This document shows, one piece after another, positions 44,947 to 54,409 of a DNA stretch of 64,000 nucleotides. The notes below the pieces were generated by a model, which did no database searches, was not told where the DNA came from, and worked only from the letters and a program-made list of their open reading frames with translations. The stretch is taken from NCBI RefSeq assembly GCF_014534655.1, contig NZ_JACVVD010000001.1:434001-498000 (forward strand), read 5' to 3'. Position 1 is the first letter of the stretch, and each line of letters starts with the position of its first letter. The DNA is from Paenibacillus sedimenti. Its GTDB lineage: Bacteria > Bacillota > Bacilli > Paenibacillales > NBRC-103111. Made by a program: the position numbers and the translations under genes.

Positions 44947-45284
44947 GTTTTTTTTCGCGAGAAATGTCGGTAAACATAAGGGATAATTAGACAGAAACAG
45001 TCATTTTTCGCTCTGTACAACTTAGAAAGTTCAAGCTACACTTGAGTGGTAGAATTTGAAATTAAATTTTGTAAATAAATTGTTAATATAAAATAATTTT
45101 TTAAAACAATATTTTACACTTCCTACAGAAAAATGGCACTGATCAATTTGTTTAGATACAAAATGTATCATTTTAAAGGTGAATTCCATGGGGCTGGTGA
45201 TGCTGATGCAGAGTTGATTCCATAGTTTTGAAACTACAATTGGTTTGTTTGGGTTGATCAGAAAATAGAAAGGAAGTGTCCGTT
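44947..45284. other. AT-rich upstream region of the cohesin/dockerin operon
   Basis: Very AT-rich from about 45050 to 45180 (several A/T runs) with many possible -10 elements such as TTAATATAAAAT at 45083-45094, but no clear -35. An imperfect repeat TTCAAG-CTACA-CTTGAG lies near 45030. No ORF with a ribosome site was found on either strand, so this is probably a long promoter/5' untranslated region. Confidence 0.4.
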
Positions 45285-47723
45285 TTGACGAGTAGCTTGT
45301 CATTTCCATTGCGGAAGAAAATGCATGCATCGTTAGCAGTTATGCTGCTTTGCGGCACGATTTTAACAGGAATTGGAAACGGTTTACCGGCAGCTTATGC
45401 GCAGGAAGGTTTAGCGAGCACAACAGCTGCAAATTCATCGGCGTCTGTCCCGATCCGTGAAAAAGTGATGGCGAAAAATGCCGCAGCCAAAACGATCGAC
45501 CTAGAATTTAAAGGAACGGTAGGGCTCAGTGACACGCTGACGGTTGAGCAGCAGTTCGGCAGTACGGTCATTGCAAAGTCATTGAGCGATGTGATGGTTG
45601 GAGCGGAGAACGTAGATGTCTATCTCGGCAATGACGGGAAAGCCGCCAAAATCGTTATCGTCGGCGATACACCGTTGAACCGAATGCGCGTCGGCATCCG
45701 CAAAGATATTAGCAACATCGCAGACATGACTCAGATTGATCACCCGCAAATCAATATGAAATCGGCGCAAGGCTATCGCATCAAAGACAAAACGGCCAGC
45801 CGGCAGTTTGACATAACGGCGGGGACAGAAGTTACGTTTACGGCCGGCAACGGACAGATTGTCATTACACAGAACGGTGCGGAGTTGCTCCGAACCGTAA
45901 ACCGATTGTACATAGAGCCGGCAAGCGTCGATTCGCTGCTGCAGGTGACTTCGATTACCCGTGCGCAGGGCAAGCCCCAGTACAGAGGTGTATTCGAACT
46001 TTTTCTGAACCCGGCCAAGGATAAATTGAGGCTGATCAATGAGCTCGACATCGAGAAGTATTTATACCAGGTGGTACCGAGTGAAATGCCGTCATCCTTC
46101 GGACTGGAAGCGCTGAAGGCGCAGTCCATAGCGGCACGTACATATGCGCTTACCGATTATTTGACCAGCCGGTTCGCCGATCGCGGCTTTCACATAGACG
46201 ACAGTACACTCAGCCAAGTGTACAACAACACTTCGGAGAATGCCCTGACGTCACAAGCCGTTGACGCTACGACGGGTAAAATCATGAAGAATGGCAGCCA
46301 ACTGGTGGATGCGAGATTCTACTCGACATCCGGCGGTTACGGCGCGTCGAAGCACGAGGTTTGGCACGATGTAGAAACGAATCAGTTCCCGGGCACTCCG
46401 CTGCCGTATTTGACCGGAAGGAGCTATACCTACGATCCGGCGAACAACGGCAATATGCTGAACATCAATACCTCTAACGAGCAAGCGCTGAATGCATTTT
46501 ACAAAAACTTGAACTATAAGGGCTACGATTCGGACTCGCTGTATTTCCGTTGGAAAGTCAGCCTGACGAAATCGGAACTCGAAAAAACGGTTAATAAAAA
46601 TATCCTTCTCCGTTATGCGGCTGATCCTCTGTTTATTTTGACGAAAGATACGAACGGCAGCTTTGTCAGCAAGCCGATTCCGGTAGAGGGTGCAGGCACC
46701 ATCAGCAATATGTATGTCTCGAGACGCGGTGCCGGCGGCAACGCGATGGAACTTGTCATTGAGGGCAGTACGGGCACTTTTAAAATTGTAAAAGAATTCA
46801 ACATCCGCTTCACGATCAGACCGAATAAAACGGATACGGGGTCAGCGACAGATGTGCTGGCTTACCGGGCCAAAGGCGGAGCTGGGGCTTATGACCAGGC
46901 GGCTACGCTCAAAAATCCGAGCATTTTGTATTCCGCATTTCTTACTTTTGATCTGATTCGCGACGGCTCAGGCAATTTGTCCGAAGTCACCTTCTATGGC
47001 GGGGGCAATGGCCATGGCGTGGGAATGAGCCAATTCGGCGCACAAATGCTGGGTAATCTGGGATGGAGCTACGATCGGATTCTTGACGCGTACTATAAAG
47101 GCATGCAGCTTACGGATTTGAACGCATTCAGACAACCGTCAGCTGTTTTAACCGGGCCAAGCTCCGTCCTTACCGGTCAGCCTTTTACTGTCAATTTCGG
47201 CCTGCACAGCGTCACATCGAACGTCTACGCACAGGACATCACGATTGAATACAACACGGATATTGCGGATTATGTCTCCTCCACATCCATGAAGCCGAGC
47301 GTCGAGATTGTGACGGAGAAAGCGGTGCCGGGTAAAATCAGGCTGATCCTGGCAAGTCCCGGCAATGCGGTTAACGGCGATGCCGAGCTTGTGAAGCTTT
47401 CGTTCCTAGCAAAAACGGTTACGCAAGGGACTTACGGTACGATATCCGTAACCGGTGCGATGCTTGGCGATGACCAGGGAAGAGAAAGCCAAGTGCAGTT
47501 GGCGACGTTGAACGTTACAGTTACGACGCCTCCTCCTGGTCTGCCGGGCGACTCGAACGGCGATAACAAGTTCTCGATCGGCGATCTTTCGTTCGCAGCC
47601 GCTCATTACGGCAAGAACAGCAGCAGTCCGGATTGGAATCAAATCAAAACGGCAGATATCGATAGCAGCGGAAATATTGATATTAGCGACATTGCGGCGA
47701 TCGCACAGAAGATTCTGGAATAA
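45285..47723 (+). CDS. Secreted SpoIID/LytB-domain protein with cohesin-like domain and C-terminal dockerin
   Basis: This 812-residue protein has a signal peptide (ending near PAAYAQ), a ~150-residue region of unknown fold, and a SpoIID/LytB domain (about 200-600). The latter has VVPSEMPSSFGLEALKAQSI and the signature GNGHGVGMSQFGAQ near 575; SpoIID proteins are peptidoglycan lytic transglycosylases or amidase enhancers. A cohesin-like beta-sandwich follows (about 615-745, NVYAQDITIEYNTDIADYV), then a type I dockerin (753-812) with two Ca-binding loops, GDSNGDNKFSIGDL and DIDSSGNIDISDI. TTG 45285 is preferred, with AAAGGA 10 bases upstream; GTG 45276 is too close. First of three genes. Having both partner domains in one chain is unusual. 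Confidence 0.85.
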   Translation: MTSSLSFPLRKKMHASLAVMLLCGTILTGIGNGLPAAYAQEGLASTTAANSSASVPIREKVMAKNAAAKTIDLEFKGTVGLSDTLTVEQQFGSTVIAKSLSDVMVGAENVDVYLGNDGKAAKIVIVGDTPLNRMRVGIRKDISNIADMTQIDHPQINMKSAQGYRIKDKTASRQFDITAGTEVTFTAGNGQIVITQNGAELLRTVNRLYIEPASVDSLLQVTSITRAQGKPQYRGVFELFLNPAKDKLRLINELDIEKYLYQVVPSEMPSSFGLEALKAQSIAARTYALTDYLTSRFADRGFHIDDSTLSQVYNNTSENALTSQAVDATTGKIMKNGSQLVDARFYSTSGGYGASKHEVWHDVETNQFPGTPLPYLTGRSYTYDPANNGNMLNINTSNEQALNAFYKNLNYKGYDSDSLYFRWKVSLTKSELEKTVNKNILLRYAADPLFILTKDTNGSFVSKPIPVEGAGTISNMYVSRRGAGGNAMELVIEGSTGTFKIVKEFNIRFTIRPNKTDTGSATDVLAYRAKGGAGAYDQAATLKNPSILYSAFLTFDLIRDGSGNLSEVTFYGGGNGHGVGMSQFGAQMLGNLGWSYDRILDAYYKGMQLTDLNAFRQPSAVLTGPSSVLTGQPFTVNFGLHSVTSNVYAQDITIEYNTDIADYVSSTSMKPSVEIVTEKAVPGKIRLILASPGNAVNGDAELVKLSFLAKTVTQGTYGTISVTGAMLGDDQGRESQVQLATLNVTVTTPPPGLPGDSNGDNKFSIGDLSFAAAHYGKNSSSPDWNQIKTADIDSSGNIDISDIAAIAQKILE

Positions 47724-47746
47724 AGTAATCAGGAGGATGCTTTTGA

Positions 47747-50700
47747 ATGAAGAAGCTTCGAAGGAGTTTGTCCTTATTGCTATGCGGCGTGACGGTATTA
47801 TCGGCACTTCTGCCATACGGAACGGCAGCGGCTGCGATTCCCCCGCTGAACAGTCAGATTATTGATGAACGAACGATGGAAATCGGTCCTGGAGCTGCAT
47901 ACAGCTGGTACGATATAAAGTTAGACCGGGGCCTGGAGAAGGTACATACGGTCATGTTCGATCCAAAGAATTCGCAGCTCGAATTGCAGCCGGGCAAAAC
48001 GGACGGCAAGGTATATGGGATGCAGGGCGTTTCCCGAATGGCCAGTGATGCGGACAAAACAGGAAACCGGGTCATTGCGGGGATCAATGGGGACTTTTAC
48101 GATTTAGCGAACGGTATTCCGCACGGCATGTTTATGGGCGATGGCCGGATTTTGACGAGTCCGCCGAACAACTGGTATGCATTCGGGCTGAAAGCTGACG
48201 GAACGACGATATACGGGCCGAGTCCGAAATTGACGCGAACGGTTACGATCACCGGTAAGACGACTCCGCTGACTCACATTAACCGCTTGCGGGGCACCGA
48301 TGCGCTTGTGCTCTATACGTCTGATTTCCATACGACGACAACCACCAATGATCTTGGGGATGAAGTTGTGCTCGATATTGTGGAGGGCGATGTAAAAAGC
48401 GGGCAGACGATGAAGCTGCGCGTGGCTGGTATTCAGAAGGATAAAGGAAACACCGCTCTTACTGAAGGTAAAGTTGTTTTATCGGCATCCGGGACGGCCA
48501 GATCTTTGCTAAACGGGCTGCAGATCGGTGATGAACTGACGGCAAGTTTCGAGCTGGAATCCGCTTGGCGGGATGTCAGGACAGTCATCGGAGGATCGGA
48601 GCTGCTGGTGAAGGACGGCGAAGTACAGCCGAACGGCGATACGGCAGTCCACCCCCGGTCGGCGATCGGCACCAAAGCCGATGGCTCGGTTGTCATGATC
48701 GAGGTTGACGGTCGTGCGCCGGGTTTCAGCGAAGGTGTGCAGCTTCAGGAATTAGGTCAGATGATGAAAAATCTCGGCGTTGTTCAGGCACTTAATCTGG
48801 ACGGAGGCGGTTCCTCAACTGTCATTGTCAGGAGTCCGGGAGATACGTCGCGTTCCTTAATGAACAGACCTTCCGACGGAGGCGAACGTAAAACGGCAAA
48901 TGGCTTGCTGCTCGTCAACAAGGCACCGGAAGGGGCGGCGTCCAAGCTGGTTGTTCAGCCTAATCTGGAACGCGTGCTGGCCGGCTCTTCCGTAACGTTC
49001 AAATCAGTTGCTGTCGATACTAACGGGCATCCTGCAGCTTGGAACGGTTCTGCTGCCTGGAGCGCCGATTCTGCGGTAGGAACGGTGGACGGCACCGGCA
49101 AATTTACCGCAGGCACAGCAGCAGGGACTGCCGGAATTACGGCAAGCAGCGACGGCTTGACGGCAGGCAAAGCGACGGTTGAAGTCGTAGATGTTCTGAC
49201 AGAGCTGAAGTTTCCCGATGCGCTCAAGACATTTGCGTCCGGTAAATCCGCCGATTTGACGGTTACGGCGCTGCGTAACGGTCAAGTCGTTCAGGCCGAT
49301 AACAGCAAGCTGTCATGGCGGGTAGAAGGACCGATCGGCACCATTGATGAGAAGGGTACGTTTACAGCTACGAACGAAACGGAAAAAAGCGGCAAAATTT
49401 ATGTGAGTTATCGAGGCGTAGAAACTTTCATGGATGTTAATGTAGGCCTGCCTCCGGTCATTCTTGAAGATTTTGAAAAAGGATTGGGCAATTATCTCAC
49501 AAGTTCATCCGCACAGGCGGTCAAAAGTATCGCCAGCATCGAAACGAATGAAGATTTCGTGCGGTTTGGGAGCAAGTCGTTGAAGCTGGAGTATGATTTT
49601 ACCGGCAAACCCGGCACTTCCGGCTCGTATTTGGCGGCCAAAGACGTTGCGTCCCGTATTCAAATTCCGGGATATCCGGAAAAAATCAGCATGTGGGTAT
49701 ACGGCGATGGCCGTATGCACTGGCTGCGGGCGCAAATGCGCGATGCCAAGGGAGCGATACCGATTGATTTCACCGATCAGAGTACGGGAGTTAACTGGAC
49801 GGGATGGAAATATGTAGAGGCAACGGTTCCTAAAGGAAGAACGCTTCCGCTCACGATGGATATGCCGGTCCGCTATATGGAAACGCAGGCAGCCAAGAAG
49901 GATGCAGGCGTCATCTACGTCGATCAGATCCGTGCGCTCTATGGACCGGGCAAAGACGATATGGATCCGCCGGTACTGAAAAATATGACGCCGGCTGAAG
50001 GTACAACGGTGCATACGAACATACCGACGATCCGCGCGAACGGCGAGGATTTTGGCTATGACCCGGCGACGCATCCGGGCACGACGTTGATCGATCCGGA
50101 CAAAATCCGGTTTTATCTTGATAATGTCCGTGTTCCGCATGCGCTCTACCCGCCGGAAGGCCGTATTTCGTATACGCCGAATGTGCCGTTGACAGACGGT
50201 GTGCACAAGGTCAAGATTCAAATCAAAGATTTATCCGGCAATCAAGCGACGAAAGAATGGACCTTCACGGTGGACACGGGTGCGCCTAAGCTCGTTTATC
50301 AGGCCCCTGCGGAAACCTATGCAGGCAATACCTATATGCTTGATGTAAAAGGATTTCATGCAGTGCAAATCCGTGACGGTCAGATCGAATTCCGTTTCGA
50401 TCCGGGTAAAGTCGAGGAGTTGGAAGCGGTCAAAGGCGGCAAGCTCACTGACAGCATGTGGCAATCTTCTGTCGATGCGGCACAGGGTACGGTTCGCTTA
50501 ACTTGGGACGAGATTCATACGGCAGGGCTATCGGATGATGACTTGCTCGGTCAAATCAGTTACAAAGTGAAGGCAGCGGCAACCGGATCGCACGAAATCG
50601 GCTTCCAAGCAGGATCGATATCGTTTATTGACTCGGGAGATACGCATTTTCCTTTCTTCGGTTTGCCGATTGCATCAACGATCAAGAACCATTTGAAGGT

Positions 50701-52948
50701 AAGCTGGGATGAATTCGGTATCGTACAAGGGTATACGACGAAGTTTACCGTATCGGATGAGAACGGAAACGGCGTCGAAGGCGCGAAGCTGCTCGCAGAC
50801 GGCATTGAGGTCGGTGTGACCGGCGCTCAGGGCATTCTGGAGACGAATGCGTTGACGGCTGCAGTGAAGACTTATCAGCTGCAAGCGGTCAAAGAGACCA
50901 TGTACAGCCCGGTCATGAGCTTTAAAGTATCGCCGCTAGCCGGTACGCCGGTTCCATACAATATCAGCGTTACGATGGGTGAAGATCCGACGGTATCCAG
51001 GTCTTTTGCTTGGCATACGCATCCCGGTACGGAACCGACTGTGGTGGAGATCGTGAAGGAAGCGGAGTTTACCGACTTTTCACAAACGAATGTCAAGAAG
51101 GTTGTTGGCAGCAGCTTCGTTTACAATACGTATGACCTTGGAACTGCCCGGGTGCATAAAGCAGTGGCGGACGGACTTGAGCCCGATACCCGTTACGTAT
51201 ATCGCGTTGGGGACGGCAATGGCAATTACAGTGCGCAGGGATCGTTCCAAACGACGGAGACGAGCGGGGATCATACGAAGTTCTTGTATTTTGCCGATTC
51301 GCAAGCATCGGACTTGAACGGTTACAAGCTGTGGGGCAATACCGTGGATAAAGCGGTGGCAGAGCATCCGGATGCTGAATTTATGGTGCATGCCGGCGAT
51401 ATGATCGACAGCGGCTATAAAGAAAGCGAATGGAATATGTGGTTCAGCACTGCGCAGCAGAAGCTCATGAATTCCACGCTAGTCGCATTCATTGGAAACC
51501 ATGAAGTGATGGGCAACCGGGAAAATACCGACTTTCTCGCCCACTTTAACCAGCCGGGCAACGGTGTGAGCTCGCTGAAAGGCACGAACTTCTCATTCGA
51601 CTACAAAGACATGCATTTCATCGTGCTGAACAGCGAGTATGCGATTGAGGAGCAGAAGGAGTGGCTGCGTCAGGACCTTGCGAAGACGACGAAAAAATGG
51701 AAAGTGGTCGGTTTTCACAGAGGCCCTTATGGCAGCATCTATGATACTGTAAATGTGAGGGAGCAGTGGGTGCCGGTATTTGACGAGTTCAAGGTCGATC
51801 TCGTCATTAACGGTCATGACCACATTTACTTGCGGACGTTCCCAATGAGTGGCGGTAAGCCTGTCGCTGAAGGACAAGGAACGACATACATGGTTGCAGG
51901 CTCGACCGGACCTAAGTTTTATTCGCTCACACCTAGAGAATGGCAGAAGGTTACGGATGCCGAGTTGACGCAAATGTATGCAGTTGTGGACATTCATGGC
52001 AACGACCTGAAGGTCGTAACCAAGACGGTAGGCGGACGGGTCGTGGATGAATTTACACTACATAAAACGGTGGAACCGGAGCCAATCACACTCAGCCTAG
52101 ACAGTCCGTCTTATAACCTGAAAATCGGCGATTCGCATCAAACGGTCGTCACGGCGACATACAGCGGATCGAATACAGGAACGGATGTAACTTCGTTAAC
52201 TGTATTTACGACGGCAGATAACAGCATCGCTTCTATCGATCAGAAGGGCATCCTGACCGGAGTAGCGGAAGGAAGCACGACGATTAGAGCTGCTTACGGC
52301 GGAGAAACAGTGACCGCGCAGGTGTATGTGACGAAACAAGCCGTTCAGCAAACGGAAACGACATTGATTGGTCCTGCCACTGTCATGACGGGAGCACCGT
52401 TTACCGTACGCTTGGGACTGAAGCATGTGCAAAACCTGGTGCTGGCGCAGGATTTAACGTTTCAGTATGATACAAATCTATATGATTTCCGAGATGCGGT
52501 CTCAACCCTGGATGAAATGGAATTGTATAAAAAGGCTGTGCAAGCTCCCGGTCAAATTCGCCTTCTTGGCGTAAGCGTAGGGATGGAGCATGCGATTACG
52601 GGCGATTCGCAATATATCGATTTGCAATTCATCGCAAAGCAGGTAACGCAAAATGCCAGCGGATCGATTGCCGTTACGACTGCGACCTTAGGGGACGCAC
52701 AGGGCCATGAGAGTCAGGCGCTTCCGGCGACCATCCGCGTTGATGTGACGACTCCGCCTCCTGGACTGCCCGGCGACTCGAACAATGACAACAAGTACAC
52801 GATCGGCGATCTTTCCATCGCTGCAGCCCACTACGGCATCGACAACAAGCATCCGGATTGGAACCGATACAAGTCAGCCGACTATGACGGCAATGGCATT
52901 ATCGATATTGTCGACATTGCGGCGATTGCTAAGAAAATCATCGAATGA
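47747..52948 (+). CDS. Giant secreted phosphodiester glycosidase / metallophosphatase with cohesin and dockerin
   Basis: The 1733-residue chain reads as follows: signal peptide; NAGPA-type phosphodiester glycosidase (about 60-395, AGINGDFYDLANG, NLDGGGSSTVIV); Big2-like domains (about 400-560); CBM-like segment (about 570-735); Ig-like domain (745-845); a first cohesin-like sandwich (about 850-980); a purple-acid-phosphatase N-domain (about 1070-1165); metallophosphatase (about 1175-1420, HAGDMID, GNHEVMG, NGHDHIYLRT); Big2; a second cohesin (about 1535-1665, LVLAQDLTFQYDTNLYDF); dockerin (1674-1733). NAGPA domains remove sugars linked by phosphodiester, so wall teichoic-type polymers are a plausible target. 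AGGAGG precedes ATG 47747. It is clearly coexpressed with its neighbours. Confidence 0.85.
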   Translation: MKKLRRSLSLLLCGVTVLSALLPYGTAAAAIPPLNSQIIDERTMEIGPGAAYSWYDIKLDRGLEKVHTVMFDPKNSQLELQPGKTDGKVYGMQGVSRMASDADKTGNRVIAGINGDFYDLANGIPHGMFMGDGRILTSPPNNWYAFGLKADGTTIYGPSPKLTRTVTITGKTTPLTHINRLRGTDALVLYTSDFHTTTTTNDLGDEVVLDIVEGDVKSGQTMKLRVAGIQKDKGNTALTEGKVVLSASGTARSLLNGLQIGDELTASFELESAWRDVRTVIGGSELLVKDGEVQPNGDTAVHPRSAIGTKADGSVVMIEVDGRAPGFSEGVQLQELGQMMKNLGVVQALNLDGGGSSTVIVRSPGDTSRSLMNRPSDGGERKTANGLLLVNKAPEGAASKLVVQPNLERVLAGSSVTFKSVAVDTNGHPAAWNGSAAWSADSAVGTVDGTGKFTAGTAAGTAGITASSDGLTAGKATVEVVDVLTELKFPDALKTFASGKSADLTVTALRNGQVVQADNSKLSWRVEGPIGTIDEKGTFTATNETEKSGKIYVSYRGVETFMDVNVGLPPVILEDFEKGLGNYLTSSSAQAVKSIASIETNEDFVRFGSKSLKLEYDFTGKPGTSGSYLAAKDVASRIQIPGYPEKISMWVYGDGRMHWLRAQMRDAKGAIPIDFTDQSTGVNWTGWKYVEATVPKGRTLPLTMDMPVRYMETQAAKKDAGVIYVDQIRALYGPGKDDMDPPVLKNMTPAEGTTVHTNIPTIRANGEDFGYDPATHPGTTLIDPDKIRFYLDNVRVPHALYPPEGRISYTPNVPLTDGVHKVKIQIKDLSGNQATKEWTFTVDTGAPKLVYQAPAETYAGNTYMLDVKGFHAVQIRDGQIEFRFDPGKVEELEAVKGGKLTDSMWQSSVDAAQGTVRLTWDEIHTAGLSDDDLLGQISYKVKAAATGSHEIGFQAGSISFIDSGDTHFPFFGLPIASTIKNHLKVSWDEFGIVQGYTTKFTVSDENGNGVEGAKLLADGIEVGVTGAQGILETNALTAAVKTYQLQAVKETMYSPVMSFKVSPLAGTPVPYNISVTMGEDPTVSRSFAWHTHPGTEPTVVEIVKEAEFTDFSQTNVKKVVGSSFVYNTYDLGTARVHKAVADGLEPDTRYVYRVGDGNGNYSAQGSFQTTETSGDHTKFLYFADSQASDLNGYKLWGNTVDKAVAEHPDAEFMVHAGDMIDSGYKESEWNMWFSTAQQKLMNSTLVAFIGNHEVMGNRENTDFLAHFNQPGNGVSSLKGTNFSFDYKDMHFIVLNSEYAIEEQKEWLRQDLAKTTKKWKVVGFHRGPYGSIYDTVNVREQWVPVFDEFKVDLVINGHDHIYLRTFPMSGGKPVAEGQGTTYMVAGSTGPKFYSLTPREWQKVTDAELTQMYAVVDIHGNDLKVVTKTVGGRVVDEFTLHKTVEPEPITLSLDSPSYNLKIGDSHQTVVTATYSGSNTGTDVTSLTVFTTADNSIASIDQKGILTGVAEGSTTIRAAYGGETVTAQVYVTKQAVQQTETTLIGPATVMTGAPFTVRLGLKHVQNLVLAQDLTFQYDTNLYDFRDAVSTLDEMELYKKAVQAPGQIRLLGVSVGMEHAITGDSQYIDLQFIAKQVTQNASGSIAVTTATLGDAQGHESQALPATIRVDVTTPPPGLPGDSNNDNKYTIGDLSIAAAHYGIDNKHPDWNRYKSADYDGNGIIDIVDIAAIAKKIIE

Positions 52949-52980
52949 TCTGCCGTATCCCCGGGAAAGGAAGATTCTCC

Positions 52981-54003
52981 ATGAGACGCAAACATCTTTC
53001 TGTCAGCTTGGCATTGCTGCTGTTCATCTTACTGCTTCCAGTAACCGCGTTGGCGGCAGATACTGCTTCCTACTCGCTAACGATTTCAAACGATAAACCG
53101 GAAGGCGGTCAAGAGGTCCAAGTTACTGTTAAGGGACATAACCTTAAGGATCTGTATGCATACGAAGTTAATTTTGTCTACGATGCCGGCCGATTGCGGT
53201 TTAAGCAAGCGAAGAGTGAAATTCCAGGATTCACCGTACCCGCTCTCGTGAAGGAAGACCGCATTCAATTTGCGGGCACCAAAATCGGTGATGACCCCGG
53301 GGTGAATGGGGATGCGACACTGTGTATCATTACGTTTGAAGCGATCGGCAAAGGAAAAGCCAAAGTGGAGCTTACCGATGTAAAACTGGTTAATAGTCAA
53401 TTGGCCTCAACGACCCAAAAAGCCGGTATGCAAATAGCAACCGATATCCAAAACGGTAAGCTTGTTGCATTCCGCGATATTGCCGGTCACTGGGCGAGAG
53501 AAGCGATTGAGAAAGCAGTTAAACTCGGGTTCGTGAACGGGTATGAAGACGATACCTTCCGACCGCAGGGGCTCATTACACGTGCTGAGTTCACTGTGAT
53601 GCTGGCTCGGGCACTTCAGCTGCCGGACAACGGGGATAAGAAGCAATCCTTTGCTGATCTGGAGCGTATCCCTGAGTGGGCAAGGTCAAGCATATCGGCG
53701 GCGATGGCAGCCGGTATCGTCGACGGCTACGATGACAACACGTTCCGTTCCGACAACAGGATTACTCGTGCCGAAATGACAGCCATGGTTGCACGGGCGG
53801 TGAAGTTAAACGTCGATACAGCGGCCGTATCCACATTTGCCGACGCGGATCATATTCCGGATTGGGCCTATCCTATCGTTACGGCAGCGCATAAGGCAGG
53901 ATTAATTCAAGGAAGAGACGGCAATCTATTCGTTCCGGCCGATCATGCCACAAGGGCGGAAGCGGTCACTCTGATTCTATCCGTGATGACTTATAAGAAA
54001 TGA
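52981..54003 (+). CDS. Cohesin-SLH anchoring protein
   Basis: The 340-residue protein has a signal peptide (ending VTALAAD), one cohesin-like domain (about 28-150: YAYEVNFVYDAGRLRF, VNGDATLCIITFEAIGKGKA) and three SLH repeats to the C-terminus (FRDIAGHWAREAIEKAVKLG, FADLERIPEWARSSISAAMA, FADADHIPDWAYPIVTAAHK, each with an ITRAE-type motif). SLH repeats bind pyruvylated secondary wall polymer, so this is the wall anchor that would hold dockerin-bearing proteins. ATG 52981 follows AAAGGAAG by 9 bases; ATG 52945 overlaps the previous stop but would spoil the signal peptide. Third gene of the operon. Confidence 0.88.
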   Translation: MRRKHLSVSLALLLFILLLPVTALAADTASYSLTISNDKPEGGQEVQVTVKGHNLKDLYAYEVNFVYDAGRLRFKQAKSEIPGFTVPALVKEDRIQFAGTKIGDDPGVNGDATLCIITFEAIGKGKAKVELTDVKLVNSQLASTTQKAGMQIATDIQNGKLVAFRDIAGHWAREAIEKAVKLGFVNGYEDDTFRPQGLITRAEFTVMLARALQLPDNGDKKQSFADLERIPEWARSSISAAMAAGIVDGYDDNTFRSDNRITRAEMTAMVARAVKLNVDTAAVSTFADADHIPDWAYPIVTAAHKAGLIQGRDGNLFVPADHATRAEAVTLILSVMTYKK

Positions 54004-54007
54004 GATT

Positions 54008-54057
54008 GGGTCTGTTCCGCTGGCAGCTGAAGCTGTTGATGGAACAGGCCTTTTTTT
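54008..54057 (+). terminator. Rho-independent terminator of the cohesin/dockerin operon
   Basis: GGTCTGTTCC and GGAACAGGCC form a 10-base stem with a partly paired loop, followed by seven T. It starts 5 bases after the SLH gene stop. Confidence 0.92.
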
Positions 54058-54409
54058 CCCGCGAGCCGGCTCCATACCTGCAAATAATGCCTGTTTTTCA
54101 GCCATATTTGCTTACAGAGTTGGATAAAATGCAAATAATGCCGTAATTCGGCCTTTGCCGCTCAGCAATCCGCCGCCGAGCGGGCTTCATCGGCAATCCC
54201 GCCGAATGACATCGCGCCTAAGCATAAGTTCGAAACGCGGATACCGGTTTTCCGACTGTCTTATAGCTCATCGCACTCTCTTACCAGCATGCTCGGCGTA
54301 GTAGGAGAGTCTGGAGGATGCGCTTCTCCGCGCCTGTAGCGCCCATTAAGGGCGCTACAGTTTTTTCTAGGGATGGCGAGACAGCTTCGCTTATGAACTG
54401 AGCCTGGAA
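54058..54409. repeat. Gene-free region with a repeated hairpin motif and an orphan terminator
   Basis: TGCAAATAATGCC occurs at 54079-54091 and again near 54129, each starting an imperfect hairpin (GCAAATA...TATTTGC; ATGCCG...CGGCCT). Further GC-rich inverted repeats follow to about 54215. At 54334-54366 the perfect stem CTGTAGCGCC/GGGCGCTACAG with TTTTTT is a plus-strand terminator with no plus-strand gene ahead of it. No coding frame with a ribosome site was found. Confidence 0.5.
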
